DNA of 55,041 bases from Longispora albida DSM 44784. Lineage in GTDB: Bacteria > Actinomycetota > Actinomycetes > Mycobacteriales > Micromonosporaceae. The translations under genes and the position numbers were made by a program. Each line of letters starts with the position of its first letter. Position 1 is the first letter of the stretch. This document shows, piece by piece, positions 25,253-34,024 of this stretch. Under the pieces are notes generated by a model. The model was not told the origin of the DNA and searched no databases. It was given only the letters and a program-made list of their open reading frames with translations. The stretch is taken from the NCBI RefSeq assembly GCF_000379825.1, contig NZ_KB903813.1, positions 83,226-138,266 of the forward strand, written 5' to 3'.

Positions 25253-26950
25253 TTAGCGAATGTCCTCGATCCATGTGGTGATGATTTCGTCGAGGGTGTC
25301 CAGTGGTACTGAGCCGTGTCCGAGTACCTGGTGGTGGAATTCGGCCAGGTCGAACTTTGGCCCCAGTTCCTCGGCAGCGCGTGCGCGGAGGTCCTGGATA
25401 CGCAGCTGGCCCAGCATGTAGCCGAGTGCCTGCGCTGGCATGGAGATGTAGCGGTCGACCTCGGCCTCGATGTTGATCTGGGACTGTGCGGTGTTGTCCC
25501 GCATGAAGACGATGGCCTGGTCTCTGGACCAGCCGTAGTGATGGAGCCCGGTGTCGACCACCAGCCGGCAGGCGCGGACAGCAGCCTCGGACAGCATGCC
25601 GATCCGGGCGGATTCGGAACTGTAGAGGCCCATCTCGTCTGCCAGCCGTTCGGCGTAGAGGCCCCAGCCTTCCGCGTGCGCCACCGACCGGCGGAACCGC
25701 CGGAAGTTCGGCAGGTCGGCTTCAGCGCCGAGTACCGCCTGGAGGTGGTGGCCGGGCACGGCCTCGTGGAACGCGAGTGACTCGAGCGTTGCGGTGGATC
25801 GCTGCTGCGGCTCGTGAGTGTTCACCAGCAGCACGCCTGGGCGGCTGCCGTCGGCAGCAGGCCAGATGTAGGCACCGGCCGGGCCGCCACGCGCCTGGTG
25901 CGGGCTCATCTCCCGGATCTCGCATGCGGGCACGGCATAGTCGCGGAACCAGCCAGTTACAGCTTCCCGCGCACGCTCGCAGGCATCCGTCACGTAGCTG
26001 ACGATGTGCTCCGCCGAGGTGAAACGAAGCTCAGGGGCATCACGCAACCGGGACAGGACATCAGCTACGTCGCCCGTGCCGAACGCTGCGGCACCAGCCG
26101 CAGCGATCTCCGACTTGAGCTCGCCGAGAGCATCGAGGCCGATGCGGTGGATCTCTTCCGCGGTCAGGTCTGTCGTGGTGTACAGGCGAACCAGCGCCTG
26201 GTACCCGTCGCGCCCGCCCGGCACATACCGCAGCCCGACGTGCTCGTCGTCCCGGGCACCCGGCAGGAGCACCTCGGCCCAGACCTTGCCCAGCCGGCGG
26301 AGCGCCGGATGCACAACGCTGCCGAGGATGACCTGCGCCCGCCCTCTCCACTCTCCAGTGTCGACGCCCTCCGGGGGAACGGGACGCAGCAGCGGGTCAG
26401 CATCCCAGCCTCCGGCCAGGTAGCCCTCCAGCTGAGCCAGCGCCTGGCGCACCCCGGAAGCCGTCGGGAACTTCCCGTCAGCCGCGCTCTCCTGGTACCG
26501 CTCGGCGAGCAGGTCGTAGTAGGTGCCGAGGGCTTCGAGCCGCTTCAGATAGGACTCTGCTCCCGCCGCATCACGCAACGGCGCGTTCGGCATCAGGTGG
26601 AAGAGCATCGACAGGTCGCCGCTAACACTGCCGGAGACAGCCACCTCGTGCATCTCGGCCGCCAGCCACGCCTGCTCGTCCTTCAGACGCACCGCCATGA
26701 TCGACCACGTCACGCGGTGCTGCCCTGCCAGCTCCGCCGGATCAATCGCGTGGAGCCTTGCCTCCAGCGCTGCCAGCTCAGCGACCTGACCGCGCCGCGC
26801 TGCGCGAGATGGATCGCCGACACCCCCGTCAAAACCGGGCAGGCCGAGGGAATGAGCAAACAGCGGGCTATGGACCAGGAAGCACTGAAAGTACTCCTCA
26901 GCCAGCGCGGCCAGCAGCACATCGGCGTTGTGCTCTTGTGAATCCCTCAT
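25253..26950 (-). CDS. DUF885-family zinc carboxypeptidase/dipeptidase
   Basis: 565 residues from ATG 26950 (MRDSQEHNADVLLAALAEEY). DUF885 hallmark HEAVPGHHLQ in SLAFHEAVPGHHLQAVLG gives the zinc-binding HExxPGHH motif; C-terminal EVDRYISMPAQALGYMLGQL is also characteristic. DUF885 enzymes are putative intracellular peptidases. It stands between the ESX operon and the SARP regulator, on the same strand as the former with a 139-nt gap; it could process peptide products, but a housekeeping role is equally likely. Confidence 0.9.
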   Translation of the reverse strand: MRDSQEHNADVLLAALAEEYFQCFLVHSPLFAHSLGLPGFDGGVGDPSRAARRGQVAELAALEARLHAIDPAELAGQHRVTWSIMAVRLKDEQAWLAAEMHEVAVSGSVSGDLSMLFHLMPNAPLRDAAGAESYLKRLEALGTYYDLLAERYQESAADGKFPTASGVRQALAQLEGYLAGGWDADPLLRPVPPEGVDTGEWRGRAQVILGSVVHPALRRLGKVWAEVLLPGARDDEHVGLRYVPGGRDGYQALVRLYTTTDLTAEEIHRIGLDALGELKSEIAAAGAAAFGTGDVADVLSRLRDAPELRFTSAEHIVSYVTDACERAREAVTGWFRDYAVPACEIREMSPHQARGGPAGAYIWPAADGSRPGVLLVNTHEPQQRSTATLESLAFHEAVPGHHLQAVLGAEADLPNFRRFRRSVAHAEGWGLYAERLADEMGLYSSESARIGMLSEAAVRACRLVVDTGLHHYGWSRDQAIVFMRDNTAQSQINIEAEVDRYISMPAQALGYMLGQLRIQDLRARAAEELGPKFDLAEFHHQVLGHGSVPLDTLDEIITTWIEDIR

Positions 26951-27008
26951 GCCAGGAAACATACCCAGACACCCCAAACTCGGGAAGATGGTAAGAAGAT
27001 CGCGGCTG

Positions 27009-27045
27009 GCGGCACCCTGCCCCGTCAAGTTGGGCGGGGTGCCGC
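27009..27045 (-). terminator. Terminator after the small secreted-peptide gene
   Basis: 14-bp arms (GCGGCACCCTGCCC and GGGCGGGGTGCCGC, one T-G mismatch) with a 9-nt loop, about 40 nt after the stop of the peptide gene. It should separate that transcript from the peptidase gene. Confidence 0.6.
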
Positions 27046-27084
27046 AGGCCGGGGCGTTCAGTTTCGCGGGATCGAGACGGCCGC

Positions 27085-27237
27085 TTAGATCCAGATGCAG
27101 TCAGGATCGCAGGTGTGATTCGGCGTGGAGGACGCGGCGACTGGCACGGTGGGCGCCTGCTGGGGTACCGCGCCCGGGGTGACCGCGCCAAGCGTCAGTG
27201 CCAGTAGTGCACAAAGGGCAAAAATCCGGCGCTTCAT
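27085..27237 (-). CDS. 50-residue secreted peptide with terminal Cys pair
   Basis: Too short for a routine ORF list. ATG 27237 follows AGGGAGAG at good spacing. Residues 1-20 form a signal peptide (MKRRIFALCALLALTLGAVT), then a Pro/Ala/Thr linker, and the C-terminus NHTCDPDCIWI with two Cys four residues apart. Mature form would be about 25 residues. A small secreted peptide, possibly disulfide-closed or metal-binding. It lies between the SARP regulator (divergent) and the peptidase gene. No family recognised. Confidence 0.6.
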   Translation of the reverse strand: MKRRIFALCALLALTLGAVTPGAVPQQAPTVPVAASSTPNHTCDPDCIWI

Positions 27238-27487
27238 GGTAACTCTCCCTTTGGTGTGGTGGGACCGGTCGGGGCCGTAGTGAAGCCACTTTCACCCGAA
27301 AACGACGCTACCGACAGGCGCTAACCAAACCCTCACCACTGGGACCGCAGGCCGGAACACTGCCGCCGATCAGGACCGGCCGCCGACGCAAACCTGACTG
27401 AGCCAGGTCTATCCACTCCAGAAGCCTCGTACTAGGTTAGCTGAGGCTGGCATCGATGGAAGGCAGCGAAAAGCGGGGGAATGGCGC

Positions 27488-30367
27488 GTGGTGGAGTTCA
27501 ATGTACTGGGGCCAGTGGAGGTGTGGCACGAAGGCACGTCGCTGCGCTTCTCGCGGCGGCAGCAGCGGCTGATTGTTGGCATTCTGGCCCTCCAAGCCAA
27601 CAATGTCGTTTCCCGCGAGCGGCTCATCGATCTGCTGTGGACCGACCAGCCTCCTCCGCAGGCTCGCGCCGTCGTGCACAGCCGGGTCTCTGAGATCCGC
27701 GGAGTCCTCGCCGACGCACTCGATTGTCACCCCGACGTGCAGCTGCTGACGCGAGGCAATGCGTACCTTCTGGAGGTCCCGCCGGAACTCGTTGACGTTC
27801 ACCGGTTCAGAACCTCAGCCGCGAGATGGCGGAACGCGGAGTCAGATGACGAAGCACGCAAAATCTTGAGGCAAGCACTCGGATTATGGCGTGGCCCGGT
27901 CCTCGGCGGAGGGCTATCCGAGGAAACCTATGCGGCACTGGCTCAGGGATCCGAGGCAGCACGGCTCACCGCTGCCGAGGACCTGTTCGATGTCGAGCTT
28001 CGCCTGGCGAACCATGTCCAGGTCGTGGACGAGATCACGGAACTAGCAGCTGCGAACCCTACTCGTGAGCGGTTAGCTGCCCAGATGATGCTCGCGATGC
28101 ATCGCTCGGGACGCACAGCTGATGCGCTCCTGGCGTATGACAGGTACCGCCGATGGTTGAGCGATCATCTCGGAGTCGATCCGGGCCAGGACATCCAGAG
28201 CCTGTACATGGCAATGCTGGACAACGAGTCGGCCCTGTTAGTACATCCTTCTCCGGTGCCCGGGCCAGCCGCCGGGCAGGTGACTGACCTGGCAGCTGGC
28301 GGCGCGGAGCTACTGCCAGCTGATTCCGGGGAGCGGTTCCATATTTCCGTACCCCGGATTCTGCCGCCTGGGATCGCTGACTTCACCGGCCGTGACACGG
28401 AGCTGGCGGAGGCGCGAAACCTGCTTACTAGTCCGCGGCGTACCGGCAGCCCCATTCTGGCCATCACAGGGCAGGCTGGCATCGGGAAAACGGCCTTCAC
28501 CATCAAAGTCGCGCACGAGGTCCGGGAACACTTCCCTGATGGGCAGCTCTACATGGACCTCCGTGGGTTCGATAGCAGCGACCCAGCTTCCCCGCACGAG
28601 GCACTCGGCCGGTTCCTCCGGGTCCTGGGGGTGGACGGCGACGCAGTTCCCTCCTCGCTCGAGGATCGCATCGACCTGTATCGGGACCTGCTGGATTCCC
28701 GGAAGGTCCTCGTTGTCCTGGACAATGCCCGAAGCGATGACCAGGTCGCCCCTCTGGTCCCCGGGGGCGATGCGTGCGGTGTCCTCGTCAGCAGCCGGGC
28801 ACGGCTGGGGTCCACCTTGGGGGCCAAGGTGATGAATCTGGATGTCCTAGACCCCGCTCAGTCACTTGCTCTTCTCTCGCGTATAGCCGGCCCGTCGCGG
28901 ATAGCAAGCGAGGCAGGGGAAACCGAAGCTCTCATCAGCCAGTGCGGCCAGCTTCCCCTAGCGCTGCGGATCGTCGGCGCGAAGCTGGCGGCCAAGCCCC
29001 ACTGGAGCGTCGCACGGCTGGTGGCGCTGCTCAATGACGGTCAACGGCAGCTTGACCTGCTCTCTCATGAGCATCTCGATGTGCGCGCCAGCATTGCGCT
29101 CAGCTATGAGGGGCTACGCCCAGACGTGCAGCGCCTGCTCCGCGGCCTCGGTGACATGGACAGCGCGGAGGTAACGGTCTGGGCGTCATCGGCGCTGCTC
29201 GGCGTTCGCAGTGAGGTAGCCGAGGACCTACTTGAGGAGCTTTTCGACGCTCAGCTTGTTGGGGTGGCCGGTTGTGACGCGACAGGCCATGCCCGCTACC
29301 GGATACACGACCTGGTACGCGCCTTCGCACTTGAACGGGCAGCCGTCGAGGATGACCTGCGGACGCTGGAAGAGGGTCGCATCCGAGTTCTGGGTGCCTG
29401 GCTGCATGTGGCCACAGCCGCGTACCGATCTATTCAGGGTGGCGACTACCAGAACATCAGAAGCGACGCACCCCGCTGGCCCGTCGAGGACGTTCTTGTG
29501 AACGCTCTGGTTGCGGAGCCATTTCGCTGGATCGAGGTGGAACGGCAGACCTTGGTCGCCCTGGCACGGCGAGCAGCGAGCGATGGTCACGCGACCGCCT
29601 GCTGGGAGCTGGCTTCGACGCTGACGCCTCTGCTTCACATGCGTCGTCACTATGACGAATGGCAGGCGATTCTCAGGTCAGCGCTGGACGCGGTGTCCCG
29701 CGCAGGTGACAATCGCGGCCGTGCCGCTCTGCTTTACCGGTCCGGCATGATCCATACGGATCATCAGGAGTTCGACCAGGCCTGGGCCGCCTTCCAGGAA
29801 GCAGCGGCGATCTTCGAAGAGGCCGGTGACAGGCATGGCTGGGCAACCGCGACCGTCTTCACCGCGATGGTGGACCGGCAGCGAGGAGAAAGCGACACCG
29901 CTCTGAGCCGCTACGAGAGCACTCTGCCGATACTTCGAGATTCCGGTGATATGGGTGGTCTTGCTTTTGCCCTCCGCAGCATCGGCCAGATCCACCTCTC
30001 CCGGCAGGAGTACGAGCTAGCCGACGACCACTTCGGGCAGGCAAAGACTCTTTATCAAGAGGCTGGCTCTGAGTACGGGCTCGCGACGGCCGAGTTCTGG
30101 CAGGGCATGCTGCGCGTGCGGCAAGAGGTTGCCGGCGAAGCACTCACCCTGTTCGAACGCGTCCTGAACAGGTGCAGGAAGCTAGGAGACCGGCCTGGTC
30201 AGGCCCAGTCGCTCCGGGGACTCGGCATCTGGCATCGCCGGTTCGGCGACAGCCAACAGGGAATGGCCCTCCTGCAGGAGGCGCTGAGCATCATCAAACA
30301 ACCGCGCCCCACTGTGCTGGAAGCCCATATCCGGCAGACGATCGCTGACTTCAGCCAGCCCCAATGA
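27488..30367 (+). CDS. SARP/AfsR-type transcriptional activator with NB-ARC and TPR
   Basis: 959 residues from GTG 27488. Order: OmpR-like winged helix (about 1-95), bacterial transcriptional activation (BTAD) domain (about 96-250, ending DHLGVDPGQDIQSLYMAML), NB-ARC NTPase with Walker A GQAGIGKT (328-335) and Walker B VLVVLDNARSDDQ, and C-terminal TPR-like helices (from about 700). Family members are pathway-specific activators of antibiotic genes (AfsR/RedD/ActII-ORF4 type), binding direct heptamer repeats upstream of targets. Position between the PKS and peptide operons makes it the likely local activator of either, but no binding sites could be assigned. Confidence 0.92.
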   Translation: MVEFNVLGPVEVWHEGTSLRFSRRQQRLIVGILALQANNVVSRERLIDLLWTDQPPPQARAVVHSRVSEIRGVLADALDCHPDVQLLTRGNAYLLEVPPELVDVHRFRTSAARWRNAESDDEARKILRQALGLWRGPVLGGGLSEETYAALAQGSEAARLTAAEDLFDVELRLANHVQVVDEITELAAANPTRERLAAQMMLAMHRSGRTADALLAYDRYRRWLSDHLGVDPGQDIQSLYMAMLDNESALLVHPSPVPGPAAGQVTDLAAGGAELLPADSGERFHISVPRILPPGIADFTGRDTELAEARNLLTSPRRTGSPILAITGQAGIGKTAFTIKVAHEVREHFPDGQLYMDLRGFDSSDPASPHEALGRFLRVLGVDGDAVPSSLEDRIDLYRDLLDSRKVLVVLDNARSDDQVAPLVPGGDACGVLVSSRARLGSTLGAKVMNLDVLDPAQSLALLSRIAGPSRIASEAGETEALISQCGQLPLALRIVGAKLAAKPHWSVARLVALLNDGQRQLDLLSHEHLDVRASIALSYEGLRPDVQRLLRGLGDMDSAEVTVWASSALLGVRSEVAEDLLEELFDAQLVGVAGCDATGHARYRIHDLVRAFALERAAVEDDLRTLEEGRIRVLGAWLHVATAAYRSIQGGDYQNIRSDAPRWPVEDVLVNALVAEPFRWIEVERQTLVALARRAASDGHATACWELASTLTPLLHMRRHYDEWQAILRSALDAVSRAGDNRGRAALLYRSGMIHTDHQEFDQAWAAFQEAAAIFEEAGDRHGWATATVFTAMVDRQRGESDTALSRYESTLPILRDSGDMGGLAFALRSIGQIHLSRQEYELADDHFGQAKTLYQEAGSEYGLATAEFWQGMLRVRQEVAGEALTLFERVLNRCRKLGDRPGQAQSLRGLGIWHRRFGDSQQGMALLQEALSIIKQPRPTVLEAHIRQTIADFSQPQ

Positions 30368-30470
30368 GCTGCGGCCCGCACTTAGGTACACTGCCGGGCT
30401 TCCACTTCCCCTGCAGCCGCCAGCAAAGTCGTTCATTGGCGGCAGCTAGGGGATCAGCGCAGCGGAGCTA

Positions 30471-31736
30471 TCACACCGCCGGCGGTGCCAGTTCCGGTTT
30501 CGGATCCTCGCTTCTGGAGGCGATGCGTGCCACAGGCCAGGCCGCTCCCAGGTATGCGGCAGCCGTTGCTCCCAGCGCTATCCACAGAGGAACAGCTTCC
30601 AGCGCGGCGCCGAAGGTCAGATTGCCCAGGGGAAGGGCGACCGAGACAGCCGCCATGATCGCACCGAGCACCCGGCCCCGAACATGAGGCACTGTGTTTT
30701 CGTTGACGATCTGGATCATGATCGGCAGGAACGGCCCCTGGGCGATGCCCGCCAGCATCATGCCGATCAGGGCAGCGGGTATTCCTGGCGCTGCGGCAAG
30801 CAGCAAGTAGGCGCATCCAGTAGCTGTCAGGCAACCGGCCAGAACCCACCGGATAGACAACCTGGGCAGGAAAAGCGTGTACAGCACGAGCCCAGCCAGG
30901 GATCCGGCCGTGTAAATTCCCACCACCCAGGCAAGAACAGTCGATGGCGCGCCGACACGGCTGAGGTACACGGGCGCGATGACACTGATGCGCGGAGCGT
31001 CGAACGCGCTCAGCACGAAGGCGGTGATGGTCATCAGCCGGACGGCCCGGATGCTCCACACCGCCTGCAGACCCTCTGCAAGATCGCGCATGTACGAGCT
31101 CGACGCCTGCTGGCCCGACATTGAGGGACGAGCACCCGCCACGCCCAGTATGAGGGCGGCCGAGATGACGAAGCTGGCTACGTCGAGCCAGATAACAGCG
31201 GTATTCCCCAGGCTGGCCAGGAGTGCGACCGCTAGCGGACCGCCGATGACCATGCCCAGCCGGGGAAAGATCCAGTACACCGAGCCCGCTCTGGCCTGAC
31301 CCACTCCAGCTGTGGTCGCGGCAGCACCCAGAAGCATCTGTCTGCAGGTCAGGCCCGGCGAGGCGGCAAGTGCAGCAGCGGCACCGACAACCGCCAGAGT
31401 CCAGATCTCCATCTCGCCTAGCGAGGCAGTGATCGGGATGGCCGCGAGTACCGCCCCGGCAAGAAGACTTGACCAGATGGCCATCCTGCGGGGACCAACA
31501 CGATCGATCAAGGGGCCGGACAGGAACATCCCCACCACGACAGCTGCGGTCTCGGCTGCACTGACTACACCAAGAGCCAGGGGCGAGCGGGTAACGGACA
31601 AGACAATCAGCGGTATCGCGACCAGCGTCATGGTGCTGCCGATCATGTTCACCAGCGCTGATGCGAGTAGCAGCAAGAACGGTCCTCTGCGGACCGCCGT
31701 TTCGCTGGCGAGAGGCTGGCTCTGATCAAGAGTCAC
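30471..31736 (-). CDS. MFS exporter
   Basis: 421 residues with about 12 hydrophobic segments. The loop-2/3 motif region is DRVGPRRMAIWSS (MFS motif A-like). No sugar- or drug-specific signature recognised; it resembles MFS exporters adjoining natural product genes. Its ATG 31736 overlaps the acyltransferase stop by 11 nt, so it is the last gene of the peptide operon and the likely exporter or self-resistance pump of its product. Confidence 0.88.
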   Translation of the reverse strand: MTLDQSQPLASETAVRRGPFLLLLASALVNMIGSTMTLVAIPLIVLSVTRSPLALGVVSAAETAAVVVGMFLSGPLIDRVGPRRMAIWSSLLAGAVLAAIPITASLGEMEIWTLAVVGAAAALAASPGLTCRQMLLGAAATTAGVGQARAGSVYWIFPRLGMVIGGPLAVALLASLGNTAVIWLDVASFVISAALILGVAGARPSMSGQQASSSYMRDLAEGLQAVWSIRAVRLMTITAFVLSAFDAPRISVIAPVYLSRVGAPSTVLAWVVGIYTAGSLAGLVLYTLFLPRLSIRWVLAGCLTATGCAYLLLAAAPGIPAALIGMMLAGIAQGPFLPIMIQIVNENTVPHVRGRVLGAIMAAVSVALPLGNLTFGAALEAVPLWIALGATAAAYLGAAWPVARIASRSEDPKPELAPPAV

Positions 31737-32664
31737 TGGTCACCGTCATCGTCGATGTAAGCATCGGCCAGCACCACCATAGATGGGGATCAGAGAGAAT
31801 GGTCTGCTCCAACCAGGAGAAAATCTTCAGGGACGCTGCCCGAGGATCATCTGCCACGGCATCGCTCTTCAGCGGCGGCTGGATGTCGAACACGACTTCG
31901 CGCCGACCTACCAGGCGTGTCGCAATCGGCAAGATGTCTACCGAGGCGAGACGGGCCAACCTTGCCGGGCCAGTCGGAATCCACGCCTCACGGCCGAGGA
32001 AGGGAGCACGAAGACTGCCCGCATTGCCCGACGTGCCCATCGAGAACTCCGGGTACATGATGACGGGCGTTCCGGCGTGCAGCGCCCTGGCCAGAGCAGG
32101 CAGTGTGGCTGGGTCCTTGACCTTGCGCGGCGTGAACTGCGTACTCAGGACCGGGGCGGTTGCGCGGAACACTGACGAGATGTCATCGAAACCGCCGTCA
32201 TTGGCAAGGACGGTTGGGTGTGCGCCTCGTGAGGCCACGAACAGGGGCACGGCCTGGAACAGGCCAACGTGCGGGGTCACGATGACCACCCCGTCACCTG
32301 AAGCGAGCGCGGCGTCCAGGTGGTGAGCGCCTTCAACCCCAACCGTCAGCCCGCAGCGCTCTTTCCGTTCCAGCTGGGCCATCAGCGCATAGAGTTGCGC
32401 GTTTCCCGTAATCCTGAAGCGAGCCCATTCTGCGGCAATCTGCTCGGCCGTACTGGAAAGCTGAGGGACAGACTTCACGATGTCATGTACCGACACAGCA
32501 TTTCGGTTGATCCTGTGCGCAACCGTGTTCCGGATCTCCCAATCATTGAGGGTTTCGAACATGCTAAGGACATCATCTAGCGGGAGATGCTGGTACAGGA
32601 GCTCGAACAGCCTGGCGTTAGAGGTGACCATGTCCATGTCGGTGACGCTGTCTTCTACCAGCAC
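31726..32664 (-). CDS. LpxL/HtrB-like lysophospholipid acyltransferase (LPLAT)
   Basis: 312 residues from GTG 32664, which lies 5 nt after the E1 stop; ATG 32637 or 32631 are alternatives. LPLAT core: VVIVTPHVGLFQAVPLFVAS (His132, equivalent to HxGNWE of HtrB), TVLANDGG, and PVIMYPEFSMGTSGNAGSLRAPF (the third block). Family enzymes transfer acyl groups, commonly from acyl-ACP, to lipid A, phosphatidyl-myo-inositol mannosides or natural-product acceptors. There is no PIM or lipid A pathway here, so in this operon it may acylate the peptide or its conjugate with an acyl chain from the type II PKS ACP. Acceptor unproven. Confidence 0.75.
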   Translation of the reverse strand: MLVEDSVTDMDMVTSNARLFELLYQHLPLDDVLSMFETLNDWEIRNTVAHRINRNAVSVHDIVKSVPQLSSTAEQIAAEWARFRITGNAQLYALMAQLERKERCGLTVGVEGAHHLDAALASGDGVVIVTPHVGLFQAVPLFVASRGAHPTVLANDGGFDDISSVFRATAPVLSTQFTPRKVKDPATLPALARALHAGTPVIMYPEFSMGTSGNAGSLRAPFLGREAWIPTGPARLARLASVDILPIATRLVGRREVVFDIQPPLKSDAVADDPRAASLKIFSWLEQTILSDPHLWWCWPMLTSTMTVTSDS

Positions 32665-32669
32665 GGCAC

Positions 32670-33779
32670 TTATCCCTTCTCGGCGGTGGCACAGCCACGA
32701 CAACATTGGACGCGCTCGAACGTCCGCCACTGGATGGTGAGGGTCTGCGCGTCGAGTTCCCCAACGCGGTTCGCTAGAAGTGGCTCTCCAAGTCCGCCGA
32801 GGACCCGGAGCGCATCCCATGCCTGCAAGTTCGCAATGACAGCAGCCATCGGAGAAAAGGCACCCGCCCTGCGCCTGTCGCCCGCTATGTGTTCAAGCTG
32901 GTACCTGGGCTGTTCGTAGTAGGAGGCCTTATAGCACTCCCAGCAGGCGGTGGCTCCAGGAACGATTGTCGTGCCCACGAACCCGATGTGACCTGTATAG
33001 CCGCCGCCTGCGACGAAGGGAATACCCTGCGGCATGCAGGCTGCCGAGACCCAGTCCGTCGTCATATGAACGCTTGGTTCGTCGCTGCAGTTGATGACAA
33101 GGTCGGAACCAGAAAAGATGCCAGGCCCAGTTTCGGCGGAGAACGTCTCCAGGGCGACATCCACCCTGACCCTGCCGCCCGTCAGCGTCTGGATCTTATC
33201 GCGTACAACCAACGCTTTAGGCTGCCCGATGTCGGCCGGGCCGTACAACACCTGTCGCGAGAGATTGCCCGCAGATACTGTGTCTGGGTCAATCACGAGC
33301 ACCTGGCCGACCCCCGTCATGGCCAGGGACTGGATGACCCACGATCCCATGCCACCCGCGCCAATCACTGTGACTTTGCCCTGACGCAGCCTCGACTGTA
33401 CGGACCGTGCGGCAGCTGCTGTCCCGGCAAAGTCACGGAAGAAGCTGACCTGCTTCTCGTACACCGCCGTCTCGACATCCCCTGCAGGGGGGACTTCCGC
33501 GCGGGCCGCGACGTCAAGTGCATCTTCGGCCTCAAGGGTGTCCAAGATGGCTTCGAGACGGCTGGCCGTGAAGTCAGGATGCTTGACCTGGACGCCTTGC
33601 AAGACATCTTCCCAAGGCCGGGAGTCACCAAGTAACCTGACCGCTTCCAGCGCTTCGCCCTCTACCTCGTAGAGACAATGACGCCCGGTGCTGAGAAAGA
33701 CAATGTGAAGCAGGCCGTCGCTGTCTTGGCTTGCGGTTACTCCCGAGCGCAAGCCAACTACTGATCCAGCCCGGCTCAT
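32670..33779 (-). CDS. E1/ThiF-like adenylating enzyme with PqqD-like (RRE) N-terminus
   Basis: 369 residues. ATG 33779 (MSRAGSVVGLRSGVTASQDS) is chosen because the RRE-like domain begins there. Residues about 20-90 (LLHIVFLSTGRHCLYEVEG, then EALEAVRLLG... and ASRLEAILDTLEAEDALDV) look like the PqqD winged-helix leader-peptide recognition element. The E1 domain follows: GAGGMG at 140-145, VIDPDTVSAGNLSRQVLYGP, and four zinc-type Cys (CWEC 279-282; CC and GC near 359-363). Such enzymes adenylate a peptide C-terminal carboxylate (MccB in microcin C) or a ubiquitin-like sulfur carrier. Two short peptides upstream fit a RiPP role. Confidence 0.87.
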   Translation of the reverse strand: MSRAGSVVGLRSGVTASQDSDGLLHIVFLSTGRHCLYEVEGEALEAVRLLGDSRPWEDVLQGVQVKHPDFTASRLEAILDTLEAEDALDVAARAEVPPAGDVETAVYEKQVSFFRDFAGTAAAARSVQSRLRQGKVTVIGAGGMGSWVIQSLAMTGVGQVLVIDPDTVSAGNLSRQVLYGPADIGQPKALVVRDKIQTLTGGRVRVDVALETFSAETGPGIFSGSDLVINCSDEPSVHMTTDWVSAACMPQGIPFVAGGGYTGHIGFVGTTIVPGATACWECYKASYYEQPRYQLEHIAGDRRRAGAFSPMAAVIANLQAWDALRVLGGLGEPLLANRVGELDAQTLTIQWRTFERVQCCRGCATAEKG

Positions 33780-33799
33780 CCGAGGCCCCCGACGATCAT
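33776..33799 (-). CDS. Heptapeptide ORF translationally coupled to the E1 gene
   Basis: ATG ATC GTC GGG GGC CTC GGA TGA encodes MIVGGLG. GGAGGG (33807-33812) sits 7 nt upstream, a good Shine-Dalgarno, and the TGA overlaps the E1 ATG as ATGA. It could be a leader peptide for coupling or a third, very short precursor. MccA of microcin C is also a heptapeptide next to an E1, but that ends in Asn; this ends in Gly. Too short to prove from sequence. Confidence 0.4.
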   Translation of the reverse strand: MIVGGLG

Positions 33800-33858
33800 T
33801 CTGATTCCCTCCGTCAGCCAATCTGGAACTCGGTATCGCCGACCACGACATGAAAGGG

Positions 33859-33887
33859 TGCGGCACCCACCTTCGGTGGATGCCGCA
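33859..33887 (-). terminator. Attenuator hairpin between peptide genes and E1
   Basis: 13-bp stem (minus strand TGCGGCATCCACC, GAA loop, GGTGGGTGCCGCA with one U-G pair) between the second peptide stop and the E1 gene. Such a hairpin would make the precursor transcript more abundant than the enzyme transcript, as in many RiPP operons. Confidence 0.6.
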
Positions 33888-33899
33888 CAGGCCCGCGCA

Positions 33900-33959
33900 T
33901 TACGCGCAAGAACCGTCCTTGCTGTCGTGCCGGATAACGACGTCAGCGACCTTCTGCAT
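33900..33959 (-). CDS. Second RiPP-type precursor peptide, 19 aa
   Basis: MQKVADVVIRHDSKDGSCA, TAA stop. GGGGAGGTG sits 7 nt before ATG 33959. It aligns without gaps to the upstream 19-mer: M, K3, V4, V8, I9, S13 and the whole C-terminus GSCA identical, with conservative exchanges E/D6, I/V7 and E/D12. Duplication plus length identity argues that both are real and selected. Residues 1-13 may be leader and the terminal 4-6 residues core; the invariant Cys18 and C-terminal Ala19 are the likely modification points of the E1 enzyme. Confidence 0.78.
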   Translation of the reverse strand: MQKVADVVIRHDSKDGSCA

Positions 33960-34024
33960 GCCAAACACCTCCCCTCGGGTTACCTCAGAGGTTGAAGCGG
34001 GCAGCGAGCGCCGCTCAACACCGA

